A stretch of DNA of 13,478 nucleotides from contig JAAYXZ010000108.1 of the NCBI GenBank assembly GCA_012515635.1, positions 1-13,478 on the forward strand, given 5' to 3'. Shown here piece by piece: positions 6,731 through 13,478 of the stretch. Positions within the stretch are counted from its first letter, which is position 1. Every line of letters begins with the position of its first letter. The notes below the pieces were generated by a model. The model was not told where the DNA came from and did no database searches. It saw nothing but the letters and a program-made list of their open reading frames with translations. This DNA is from Elusimicrobiota bacterium (GTDB lineage: Bacteria; Ratteibacteria; UBA8468; B48-G9; JAFGKM01). Both the position numbers and the translations under genes were made by a program.

Positions 6731-7423
6731 TCACCTCTCTGTCTTGTAAAAAAGAAGGAATGTTTTAACTGTTATAACCTCCAGTATTGAAACAAGATAA
6801 AAAACGATTATGTGCAAAATCGGGTTGCTTTCATTATATCCCTTTAACAAGAAAAATACAAGAAACCATATAGGCAAAAACAACAGCAATAGTTGTATTA
6901 TGCCTGCAATACGTTCTCTTAGAAATAACACACTTGTCTTTAGCGCTTTAACAAAAGAGATGTCCTCTGCAACAATAATAAGCGGCGTAAACGCAGTCAG
7001 GAAAAAAAGATAAATAGGGACAGAGAGCCAGATAACAGTAAAAGCGATGAAAAGATATGCAGAGGCAAGAGATGTCTCTTTAACCAATTCAAGCATACTC
7101 AGACAGAAGGCAGATACTATAACAATAAAAAGCCCTGCAAGAACTTTATAAGCAAGAACCCTGAAGAAAAAAGTTCTCCCTTTCTTAAACATCTCAGGGA
7201 TATTCAGCGCATCTTCCCATAACGATTCCCTGACTCCATAATAAACCGATACCGTAATATAGTTCTCCGCAAAAAGGAAAAATAACTGGACTAACGGCAA
7301 TAAATCAGAGCCAACATAGCGTGATATGACTGCGAAAGATATAATAAGATAAAAAAACACGATAAAGGAAAGGGAAAACTCCCTCTTATTGAGCAGAATT
7401 CCGTTTTTTATAATGTTGTGCAT
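6731..7423 (-). CDS. Polytopic membrane protein of unknown function
   Basis: A 230-residue, very hydrophobic protein with about six membrane segments, roughly at 16-36, 41-62, 88-112, 119-150, 172-193 and 201-226. No enzyme motif, cysteine pair or nucleotide-binding site is visible. The segment TPLIIVAED followed by an amphipathic stretch ALKTSVLFLRER and another membrane helix resembles the repeat found in membrane domains of the glycerophosphodiester-phosphodiesterase-associated type and similar DUF families; that likeness is from memory and does not give a function. Its start overlaps the last 16 bases of proS and its stop is four bases before porC, so it is part of the same transcript and may be made at matched levels. 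AGAGAAGAG precedes the ATG. It could be a lipid or transport-related protein. Confidence 0.75.
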   Translation of the reverse strand: MHNIIKNGILLNKREFSLSFIVFFYLIISFAVISRYVGSDLLPLVQLFFLFAENYITVSVYYGVRESLWEDALNIPEMFKKGRTFFFRVLAYKVLAGLFIVIVSAFCLSMLELVKETSLASAYLFIAFTVIWLSVPIYLFFLTAFTPLIIVAEDISFVKALKTSVLFLRERIAGIIQLLLLFLPIWFLVFFLLKGYNESNPILHIIVFYLVSILEVITVKTFLLFYKTER

Positions 7424-8574
7424 CTCTTCTCTTTGTTAATATAATCTATTATCCAATCGGTTGCGTTTTCCACACCCACTTCAACAAACCTGTTCTCTTT
7501 CCTTATTTTTATCTCTATCTTTCCCTTCTCTGTAAACTTCTTCCCTATAACCGCCCAAAGGGGGATGCCTATAAGGTCCCCATCAGAAAACTTCATACCC
7601 GCGCTAATATCTCTATCATCGTATAGCGCATCTATACCGTTATCTATAAGTGCCCCATATAACTTCTCTCCTACGCCACTTATAGCAGCATTCTCAAGAT
7701 TAACGGGAACAAGAAGAACAGAGAAAGGAGCAACCGACAATGGCCAGACAATCCCTCTATCATCGTTGTTGCCCTCTATAATAGCGGGAACTATCCTGCT
7801 TACCCCTATCCCGTAACAACCCATAACCGCGGGCGCTTCTTTGCCGCTGCTGTCAATAAAAAATGTCTTCATTGACTCGCTATACTTTGTCCCTAATTTG
7901 AATATGTGCCCCACCTCAAGTTCAGGACATTCGCCCTTAGCCACAAACTCCTCAGAGAACTTACCGCCTATTACGCCTGAGTCCGCCTGCTGTATAGAGC
8001 AATCCAGTCCGCACCGCTTGAATATTCTTGTATATGCCACCCTCATCTTCTGGTATGACTCCTCCAGCCCTTTTTCATCTCTGTCAAAACTATATGCGTC
8101 TTTCATCAGAAACTCTCTTGCCCGCACTACGCCAAATCGCGGTCTCATCTCATCCCTGAATTTTGTCTGGATTTGATAGAGGGTTATAGGAAGTTGTTTC
8201 CATGAATTTATATTCTTTCTAACTGTATCCGTTACAATCTCCTCATGGGTAGGTCCAAACAGCATCAAACGTTTATGTCTGTCTGTAAACCTTATCATCT
8301 CTTCACCCATCTCATCCAACCGCCCGCTCTCTTTCCACAAAGAAGCAGGTTGCAGGGCTGGCATCAAAAACTCAACTGCGCCTGTTCTGTCCATCTCTTC
8401 CCTTACTATCCTCTCCACCTTCTTCAGAGCGCGATAACCGAACGGAAAATACGTGTAAACGCCTGATGATATTTTGTCTATCATCCCTGCGCGGCTCATT
8501 AGTTTATGACTGACTATCTCTGCGTCTTTAGGGGGTTCCTTGGATGTTGGCAGAAAATATTTGGTCCATCTCAT
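7408..8574 (-). CDS. proS: Prolyl-tRNA synthetase, short form lacking the INS editing domain
   Basis: Charges tRNA-Pro with proline. It is a bacterial (prokaryote-type) class II synthetase: motif 1 around LMPALQPASLWKESGR (70-85), the GPTHEE loop (107-112), motif 2 FRDEMRPRFGVVRAREFLMK (139-158), motif 3 MGCYGIGVSR (251-260), then a C-terminal anticodon-binding domain from about 285 to the end. In the E. coli-type enzyme (about 572 residues) an INS domain of about 180 residues sits between motifs 2 and 3. Here DSGVIGGKFSEEF (198-210) runs almost directly into ECPELEVGHIFKLGTKYSE (215-233), so INS is absent, leaving 388 residues. AAGGAG (8581-8586) precedes ATG 8574 by six bases. It heads the operon with the membrane protein and por genes. 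No separate YbaK/ProX editing protein is in the window. Confidence 0.95.
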   Translation of the reverse strand: MRWTKYFLPTSKEPPKDAEIVSHKLMSRAGMIDKISSGVYTYFPFGYRALKKVERIVREEMDRTGAVEFLMPALQPASLWKESGRLDEMGEEMIRFTDRHKRLMLFGPTHEEIVTDTVRKNINSWKQLPITLYQIQTKFRDEMRPRFGVVRAREFLMKDAYSFDRDEKGLEESYQKMRVAYTRIFKRCGLDCSIQQADSGVIGGKFSEEFVAKGECPELEVGHIFKLGTKYSESMKTFFIDSSGKEAPAVMGCYGIGVSRIVPAIIEGNNDDRGIVWPLSVAPFSVLLVPVNLENAAISGVGEKLYGALIDNGIDALYDDRDISAGMKFSDGDLIGIPLWAVIGKKFTEKGKIEIKIRKENRFVEVGVENATDWIIDYINKEKRCTTL

Positions 8575-8580
8575 AGAGTT

Positions 8581-8586
8581 CTCCTT
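8581..8586 (-). promoter_or_regulatory. Ribosome binding site of proS
   Basis: The minus strand reads AAGGAG, six bases from ATG 8574. It supports this start over the internal ATGs. Confidence 0.65.
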
Positions 8587-8594
8587 TTCCCATT

Positions 8595-8623
8595 ATCTTA
8601 CACCCTAATTCCAAATATTTCAA
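8595..8623 (-). promoter_or_regulatory. Sigma-70-like promoter for the proS-por operon
   Basis: On the minus strand TTGAAA (8618-8623, five of six matches) is separated by 17 bases from TAAGAT (8595-8600, four of six). The predicted start near 8588 leaves a leader of only about 14 bases that just includes the Shine-Dalgarno. This would drive proS, the membrane gene and the por genes. It is consensus matching only. Confidence 0.4.
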
Positions 8624-8629
8624 TAACCC

Positions 8630-8658
8630 TTGTATATATAACATTTCTACGGTAAAAT
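8630..8658 (+). promoter_or_regulatory. Candidate promoter for the PAS-HD-GYP gene
   Basis: TTGTAT (8630-8635) and TAAAAT (8653-8658) are separated by 17 bases. The -10 matches five of six consensus bases but the -35 only three. The predicted start near 8665 falls inside the inverted repeat at 8658-8678. Confidence 0.35.
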
Positions 8659-8678
8659 AACTTTAATTAACAAAGTTA
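8658..8678. repeat. 7-bp perfect inverted repeat, possible operator
   Basis: TAACTTT (8658-8664) and AAAGTTA (8672-8678) are perfect inverted copies around a 7-base spacer AATTAAC. The repeat overlaps the end of the -10 element and the predicted start of the plus-strand gene, a position typical of a repressor site. It is AT-rich, so chance is a real alternative. Confidence 0.35.
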
Positions 8679-8700
8679 ACTGGCTTTCAAAGGGGTCTCT

Positions 8701-9678
8701 ATGGATAAAAAACTTTATGAATTGCTTCTGAAAAACCTATCTGTAAGGATCTTTTACAAAGATAAAAAATCTAACTACATACTAATAAATCAGGCATACT
8801 CAAACGATATCGGAGTAAAGCCGGAAGACATAAAAGGTAAAACCGATTTTGATATACATCCCCGTTATCTCGCAAAATTTTATAGAAACATTGATGCGGA
8901 TGTAATTAAATCAGGCAAGCCAAAAACAATACAGCAACCATATTTTTTGCACGATAAGCAAAAACAGCGTCTGGTGGAAGTCACTAAAATCCCCGTAAAA
9001 AACGATAAAGGAGAGGTTATCGGTGTTCTCGGTATGCTTCATGATGTCACAGAGAAGATGCAACTGATAAAAAAACTCCAAAAGACCGTAAAAGATTATC
9101 AGGAGTCCTTTCAAAGTTTGGTAGATACAATTACACATATTATGGAGATACGGGACCCTTATACATCAGGGCATCAACAGAAGACAGAACAACTTGCCTG
9201 CGCTATAGCAAAAAAGATGGGGTGTTCAGCAAAACAGATTGAGAATATCAGTATAGCATCCTCAGTCCATGACCTCGGCAAAATTTTTATACCAATGGAC
9301 ATTCTGAACAAACCAGGCGCACTCAATGAGATGGAATTTGATTTTGTGAAGACACATTCCACTCATGGATATAATCTTCTTAAAGGCATAAAAAAATTCT
9401 CTGATATAGCAAAGATAGTTTATCAGCATCACGAACGGGAAGACGGCTCAGGGTATCCTGAAGGAAAGAAATGTAAACAAATATCTCTTGAGGCAAAAAT
9501 CCTTGCCGTTGCAGATGTGGTTGAGGCGATGACCGCTCACAGGCCATACAGACCAGCGCACCCGCTGGAAAAAGCGCTTGAAGAGATAAAACGCAACGCA
9601 GGTATTCTCTACGACCAAAAAGTGGTCAAGACCACGCTGAATCTCTTCAAAAACAAACACTTTGCATTAAATGGGTAA
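8701..9678 (+). CDS. PAS domain - HD-GYP cyclic-di-GMP phosphodiesterase-like protein
   Basis: A 325-residue signalling protein with no membrane segment or receiver domain. Residues about 5-119 form a PAS sensor domain, ending in the usual GMLHDVTEK. A short helical linker (about 120-150) leads to an HD-GYP domain (about 150-310). Visible metal and family residues are RDPYTSGHQ (151-159), the HD pair His190-Asp191 in SVHDLGK, His219 and His222, His243-His244-Glu245, DGSGYP (248-253) and ADVVEAMTAHRPYR (271-284). All the residues expected of an active HD-GYP phosphodiesterase that hydrolyses c-di-GMP appear present, although some members act on other cyclic dinucleotides. AAAGGGG lies five bases before ATG 8701. 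The gene stands alone on the plus strand, divergent from proS and convergent with the transporter. The PAS ligand cannot be told from the sequence. Confidence 0.93.
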   Translation: MDKKLYELLLKNLSVRIFYKDKKSNYILINQAYSNDIGVKPEDIKGKTDFDIHPRYLAKFYRNIDADVIKSGKPKTIQQPYFLHDKQKQRLVEVTKIPVKNDKGEVIGVLGMLHDVTEKMQLIKKLQKTVKDYQESFQSLVDTITHIMEIRDPYTSGHQQKTEQLACAIAKKMGCSAKQIENISIASSVHDLGKIFIPMDILNKPGALNEMEFDFVKTHSTHGYNLLKGIKKFSDIAKIVYQHHEREDGSGYPEGKKCKQISLEAKILAVADVVEAMTAHRPYRPAHPLEKALEEIKRNAGILYDQKVVKTTLNLFKNKHFALNG

Positions 9679-9692
9679 ACACACTCTCGCTC

Positions 9693-10604
9693 TTATATCC
9701 TTTTGAGACAGGCAACAAAATGCCCCTTCGTTGTCTCTTTCATTTCAGGAACACATTTGGCGCACATATCCTCCGCATACAGACACAAAGGATAAAAAGC
9801 GCATCCCTTCTTATCAGGCGTATCCTTTTTGGCAATATCTGTCTTTTTTAAAAAAGAGGACGATATAAGGAGAGACGTATAGGGATGTAACGGGTTCTTC
9901 ATCACATCTTCTTTTTTTCCGTATTCCACAATCTTTCCCTTATACATCACGGCAACCCTGTCCACAATAAAATTAACCACCTTTATATTATGGGAAATGA
10001 AGAGATAGGTGAGATTTAATCGGTCTTTTAGTTCCATAAAAAGATTGAGAATTTTTGCCTGCACAGAGAGGTCTAAATTTGATGTCGGTTCATCACAAAC
10101 AATAAACGACGGAGATGTAGAGAGAGCTCTCGCTATGGCTATTCTTTGCCTCTCTCCACCGCTGAACTGATGCGGATAGTTATCCATATTTTCAATATCA
10201 ATCCCTACCATCTGCAGAAGGTCTCTCACCATCTCCCGTTGTTCAACTCTGCCTGCATCTCTCTTTACACCTTCCATCACCATCTCAGCCACTCTCATCC
10301 TCGGGTTAAGCGACCTGTAAGGATTCTGAAATATAATCTGGGACTCTCTTCTTAACCCCAAAAGTTCCTTTCCCCTTAATTCTGCAATATCTCTGCCTTT
10401 AAAATATATCTTGCCCTCTGTCGGCTCAATTATGCCTATTATCACTTTTCCCAGCGTTGTCTTGCCGCTACCGCTCTCCCCTATAAGTCCGAACACCTCG
10501 CCCTTGTATATATCAAGGTCAATATCATCCAGAGCACTAATCTCCTGTCCCGCTTTTATATGGTATTGTTTAGAGACATTTGTCATACTCCACATCTTTT
10601 CCAT
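9693..10604 (-). CDS. Peptide ABC transporter ATP-binding protein, OppF/DppF type
   Basis: Second ATPase of an Opp/Dpp-type importer, working at the inner face of the membrane with its OppD-like partner. Walker A GESGSGKT (42-49), Q-loop Gln93, signature FSGGE (147-151), Walker B FIVCDEP (167-173) and switch His205 are intact, so it should hydrolyse ATP. The C-terminal oligopeptide-transporter extension begins near 237 with NPLHPYT. It carries Cys268, 274, 281, 284 and 299, with the C-x5-C-x6-C spacing known from [4Fe-4S]-containing DppD. GAGGTG lies eight bases before ATG 10604, supporting that start; the coding region overlaps the end of the upstream ATPase gene by 35 bases. It is the last gene of the transporter operon and ends 14 bases from the convergent HD-GYP gene. 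Confidence 0.92.
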   Translation of the reverse strand: MEKMWSMTNVSKQYHIKAGQEISALDDIDLDIYKGEVFGLIGESGSGKTTLGKVIIGIIEPTEGKIYFKGRDIAELRGKELLGLRRESQIIFQNPYRSLNPRMRVAEMVMEGVKRDAGRVEQREMVRDLLQMVGIDIENMDNYPHQFSGGERQRIAIARALSTSPSFIVCDEPTSNLDLSVQAKILNLFMELKDRLNLTYLFISHNIKVVNFIVDRVAVMYKGKIVEYGKKEDVMKNPLHPYTSLLISSSFLKKTDIAKKDTPDKKGCAFYPLCLYAEDMCAKCVPEMKETTKGHFVACLKRI

Positions 10605-11553
10605 ATCTAAAACACCTCACTGAAAAACCTTCTTTTGTTGTTATTGCCGGCTCATTTTTCCTGCATATATCCATTACATAAGGACAACGCGGATGAAAAG
10701 CGCAACCCGAAGGTATATTGCGGAAGTCAGGAACATTCCCTTCAATCGTCCTTATCCTCTCTCCAGAGGTATATCTCTCAGGAAGACAGGCAATAAGTTT
10801 TTCTGTATATGGATGAGCAGGTTTCTCTATTGCCATTTTTGCATCAGATACCTCTACTACCCTGCCCGCATACATCACGGCAATTTTATCCGCAAAACCT
10901 GCGACAAGCGATATATCATGCGTAATAAACAAAAGGGAGAGCCCATACTTTGCAATAAGCGCCTTTAATAGTTCTATTATCCCGAAAGAAGTGGTTACAT
11001 CCAGCGCAGTTGTCGGTTCATCCGCAATAAGAATAGACGGCTTGTTTATCAACGCCATTGCTATCATTACTCTCTGTTGCTGTCCTCCGCTTAACTGATG
11101 GGGATATCGGCAATAGACATCCTCAGGAAGCCCCACATCCCCGAGTATCTCTATACACTGTCTCTTTTTATCATCCCTGCACAGCCCTACATCCTTTATC
11201 GCCTCAAATATCTGGTCTCCTGCCGTAAAGACAGGGTTAAGGTAAGAAGACGGCTCCTGAAAAATCATGCCCGCTTTCGTCCCCCTCATCTCTCTTATCT
11301 CCCGCCTGCTCATCTTAAAAACATCTTTTCCGCACAGCAAGACCTCTCCTTTTGTAACGGACATATTGTCAGGGACAAGCCCCACAACAGCCATCGCCGT
11401 GAGGGTTTTACCACTACCGCTCTCACCCACTATCGCTACGGATTCTCTCTCCCTTACAGAAAACGATACTCCTCTAAGGATATTTATCTCCACTCCGAAG
11501 ATATCCTTTTTCAACGCCAATTTCAGTTCCTTAACATCCAGTACTGTCTTCAT
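10570..11553 (-). CDS. Peptide ABC transporter ATP-binding protein, OppD/DppD type
   Basis: First ATPase of the importer, 327 residues. Walker A GESGSGKT (43-50), Q-loop Gln99, signature LSGGQ (154-158), Walker B ILIADEP (174-180) and switch His212 are all present. The C-terminal extension contains KPAHPYT (244-250) and the family segment IEGNVPDFRNIPSGCAFHP (270-288). Its cysteines Cys284-x5-Cys290-x6-Cys297 and Cys314 match the pattern that holds a [4Fe-4S] cluster in a characterised thermophile DppD, as I recall it. It starts four bases after the permease C stop. The substrate class (di- or oligopeptide, nickel or sugar oligomers) cannot be decided from the ATPase. Confidence 0.93.
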   Translation of the reverse strand: MKTVLDVKELKLALKKDIFGVEINILRGVSFSVRERESVAIVGESGSGKTLTAMAVVGLVPDNMSVTKGEVLLCGKDVFKMSRREIREMRGTKAGMIFQEPSSYLNPVFTAGDQIFEAIKDVGLCRDDKKRQCIEILGDVGLPEDVYCRYPHQLSGGQQQRVMIAMALINKPSILIADEPTTALDVTTSFGIIELLKALIAKYGLSLLFITHDISLVAGFADKIAVMYAGRVVEVSDAKMAIEKPAHPYTEKLIACLPERYTSGERIRTIEGNVPDFRNIPSGCAFHPRCPYVMDICRKNEPAITTKEGFSVRCFRYGKDVEYDKCL

Positions 11554-11557
11554 ATAT

Positions 11558-12607
11558 TCACCAAGTTTTAGGGTCCGTTACATCCCTTATTCCATCTCCC
11601 AAAAAATTAAACGCCAGCACTGTAATAAAGATAAAAAAACCTGGAACAAGCATCCACGGAGCACCTGTAATAATCCTTAAATTACCAACCGCCACAGAGA
11701 GCATATTTCCCCAACTGGGATACGGCTCCTGTATGCCAAGCCCCAGCAAACTCAGTGCGGACTCTCCCAATATGTAGCCGGGTATAGAGAGAGTAAGCGC
11801 TGTGATAGTATAGGAGAAGGTGTTTGGAAGTATATGTCTTGTTATAATCCTGAAGGAAGAGAGGCCCAACGCCCTTGCGGCCATCACATACTCCTCCTCC
11901 TTTATTGAAAGCACCATCCCCCTGATAATTCTCGCAAGCGATGCCCACCCAATCAAACTCAGAATAATCACAATAAGAAAATATGCCTTAACCGAAGAAA
12001 GGTTCGGCGGAAAAATAGCCCTTAACGCCAACATAAGATAAAAAAACGGGAACATCATAATAATCTCCACAGCCCTCATCAGACAAGTATCTATACGTCC
12101 CCCGAAATAACCCGAAGCCCCGCCTACAAGAAGTCCTAATATAAAAGAGACGGCAACACCTATAACTCCGATGGAGAGAGACACTCTTGCCCCATAAAGA
12201 ACCCTTGAAAAGACATCGCGCCCATGGTTATCTGTCCCGAAAAGGAATATCTTCCCTTCCGTTGAACCAAAAAGGTATCTGTCTGTCTTGATAAATCCCG
12301 CTATTCTCCTTTCAGGTCCTTTCGTGAAAAGTTTTACCGGATACATCTTTGAGGTATCCGCTCTATATTCCTTGAAAGCAGGATTGACTATGTCAATGCC
12401 ATAGACAAAGGGCGCAGTAAACTTCCCTTTATGAATACAACGGGGAACCACAGGGCCGCATAACGCATATTCCCTATCCTGATAACTATAGGAATAAGGG
12501 GCTATAAAATCTGCCAGTATCGCCAAGCCATAAAGAAACACAAGCCCCCAGAGAGCGATGTATGAAACCCTATGCTTCTTCCTCAATCGCATTAAAAAGA
12601 CCCTCAT
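11558..12607 (-). CDS. Peptide ABC transporter permease, OppC/DppC type with enlarged extracytoplasmic loop
   Basis: Membrane subunit of the importer, 349 residues against about 280-300 in a typical DppC. The first membrane helix spans about 16-36. It is followed by an unusually long loop (about 37-121) before the family motif LFGTDNHGRDVFSR (122-135). Five further helices lie at about 145-168, 182-200, 208-228, 264-288 and 316-337. The cytoplasmic EAA coupling motif that contacts the ATPase is EEEYVMAARALGLS (237-250). The loop has two cysteines, Cys50 and Cys57, that could form a disulfide if exposed. The start overlaps the upstream permease stop by ATGA (12604-12607). Similar long loops occur in some peptide permeases, so this is a variant, not an artefact. 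Confidence 0.92.
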   Translation of the reverse strand: MRVFLMRLRKKHRVSYIALWGLVFLYGLAILADFIAPYSYSYQDREYALCGPVVPRCIHKGKFTAPFVYGIDIVNPAFKEYRADTSKMYPVKLFTKGPERRIAGFIKTDRYLFGSTEGKIFLFGTDNHGRDVFSRVLYGARVSLSIGVIGVAVSFILGLLVGGASGYFGGRIDTCLMRAVEIIMMFPFFYLMLALRAIFPPNLSSVKAYFLIVIILSLIGWASLARIIRGMVLSIKEEEYVMAARALGLSSFRIITRHILPNTFSYTITALTLSIPGYILGESALSLLGLGIQEPYPSWGNMLSVAVGNLRIITGAPWMLVPGFFIFITVLAFNFLGDGIRDVTDPKTW

Positions 12608-13478
12608 CTCAACCGCACCCTCGGGTCAGCAACCGCAATAAGTATATCCGCTACAAGATTACCCGCTATAAGCAATATGCCTCCTATAAGCAGAGAAGCC
12701 ATTACCAAATACAGGTCCTGCGACAACACCGCCTCAAGCATCAATCTTCCCATACCCGGCCAATTTGTTATTATCTCTACAAGAGCAGCGCCGCTTAACA
12801 CAGAAGATAGCGTATAACCAAAGATAGTAATCATAGGATTTATAGCATTTCTGAACACATGCTTGGAGTAAACCCTTAAAGAAGACAGACCCTTAGCATT
12901 AGCAGTGACAACATAAGGAGCGCCCAGAACTTCAAGAAAATTGTTTTTCATAAGCCGATAGAGTCCGCCGATACCTGCAAGCGTAAGGGCTGTCCCGGGA
13001 AGAAGCAGGTGCTTAAAGTAGTCAACAAATCTTCCCCAGCCCGTTACACCTATATAAAAAGCGCTTGTTGTTCCTCCCACAGGAAGAACTGATGTCTTTG
13101 CAGCAAAAAAAACCAGAAGCATCGCTATAAGAAAAGAAGGTAGAGAGATACCGATATACGCAAGGAAGGACAAGCTCTTCTCTTGCCACCTGCCCTGTTT
13201 AACAGCGGCAAATATACCAAGAGGTATGGCTATAAGCCATGTAAAAAAAATAGAGAACGCAGAGATAGCGAGTGTATTCTTCAATTTCTGCTTTATAAGC
13301 AAAGAGACAGGGATATGATATGAAAACGATTCTCCGAGATTAAACCGCAAAATATTCTTCAACCAGTAAAAATATTGGATAAACACAGGCCTGTCAAGAC
13401 CGAAACTCTGCCTTAATGACTCTATGGTCTGCGGGGAAACCTCAGGATTCATCTGCATCTGGGTAAAATAATCCCCTG
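12604..13478 (-). CDS. Peptide ABC transporter permease, OppB/DppB type, N-terminus outside the window
   Basis: Partner permease of the OppC-like protein. The frame stays open to the right edge: upstream of the Met at 13458 it continues as GDYFTQ, the conserved PGD segment that follows the first membrane helix in this family. The true start is therefore outside, and about 30-40 residues are missing. Visible are QSFGLDRPVFIQYFYWL, the FNLGESF segment, several hydrophobic helices, the EAA-type coupling loop around VTANAKGLSSLRVYSKHVFRN, and the C-terminal segment GNLVADILIAVADPRVRLR. It ends in an ATGA overlap with permease C. Any peptide-binding protein gene of this operon would lie further upstream. 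Confidence 0.93.
   Translation of the reverse strand, partial: GDYFTQMQMNPEVSPQTIESLRQSFGLDRPVFIQYFYWLKNILRFNLGESFSYHIPVSLLIKQKLKNTLAISAFSIFFTWLIAIPLGIFAAVKQGRWQEKSLSFLAYIGISLPSFLIAMLLVFFAAKTSVLPVGGTTSAFYIGVTGWGRFVDYFKHLLLPGTALTLAGIGGLYRLMKNNFLEVLGAPYVVTANAKGLSSLRVYSKHVFRNAINPMITIFGYTLSSVLSGAALVEIITNWPGMGRLMLEAVLSQDLYLVMASLLIGGILLIAGNLVADILIAVADPRVRLR

Noticed and set aside
8575..8700. T-box or other tRNA-sensing leader upstream of proS
   Set aside because: The gap is only 126 bases and is shared with a divergent promoter. I saw no T-box consensus (TGG followed by an ACC-type loop) and the predicted leader is about 14 bases.
11098..11571. Two overlapping plus-strand frames opposite the D-type ATPase
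   Set aside because: They are shadows of a gene with intact Walker A, signature and Walker B motifs.
13456..13458. Met codon as the true start of the B-type permease
   Set aside because: The frame remains open upstream and reads GDYFTQ, matching the conserved segment after the first membrane helix, so the start is outside the window.
1..13478. Mobile element, CRISPR array, toxin-antitoxin or defence system
   Set aside because: No transposase or integrase motifs, no spaced direct repeats, and no defence-type gene pair were found on either strand.

Overview
The window looks like a piece of a bacterial chromosome from an anaerobe. It carries a four-subunit, oxygen-sensitive pyruvate:ferredoxin oxidoreductase, a bacterial-type prolyl-tRNA synthetase and a PAS/HD-GYP signalling protein. 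Genes are tightly packed, with many ATGA stop/start overlaps and Shine-Dalgarno sequences, and base composition is moderately AT-rich by eye. The PFOR subunits resemble the Thermotoga-type heterotetramer, but the sequence alone does not fix a phylum; an uncultured anaerobic lineage is a reasonable guess. No rRNA, tRNA, CRISPR array, insertion sequence or phage gene was seen, and no gene-free stretch exceeds 300 bases.

Layout. (1) Positions 1-3228, minus strand: transketolase, pyrF (OMP decarboxylase) and trpD (anthranilate phosphoribosyltransferase, cut by the left edge). A good promoter lies upstream of the transketolase at 3278-3307. (2) Positions 3458-8574, minus strand: a compact seven-gene run, proS - polytopic membrane protein - porC - porD - small membrane-anchored coiled-coil protein - porA - porB. 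(3) Positions 8701-9678, plus strand: one PAS-HD-GYP cyclic-di-GMP phosphodiesterase-like protein, divergent from proS. The shared intergenic region holds a promoter for each direction and a 7-bp inverted repeat. (4) Positions 9693-13478, minus strand: an Opp/Dpp-type peptide ABC transporter in the order permease B (cut by the right edge), permease C, ATPase D, ATPase F. No substrate-binding protein is inside the window.

How it fits together. The transporter would import peptides. PFOR would turn pyruvate into acetyl-CoA and reduced ferredoxin. Transketolase would supply ribose-5-phosphate and erythrose-4-phosphate, which feed PRPP, pyrimidine and tryptophan synthesis, the pathways of its two downstream neighbours. 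The window is mostly housekeeping. Its least ordinary parts are the 90-residue membrane/coiled-coil protein embedded by ATGA overlaps inside the PFOR operon, a ProRS from which the editing (INS) domain is cleanly absent, a transketolase with a changed TPP-binding motif, and conserved-looking cysteine clusters at the C-termini of both transporter ATPases.
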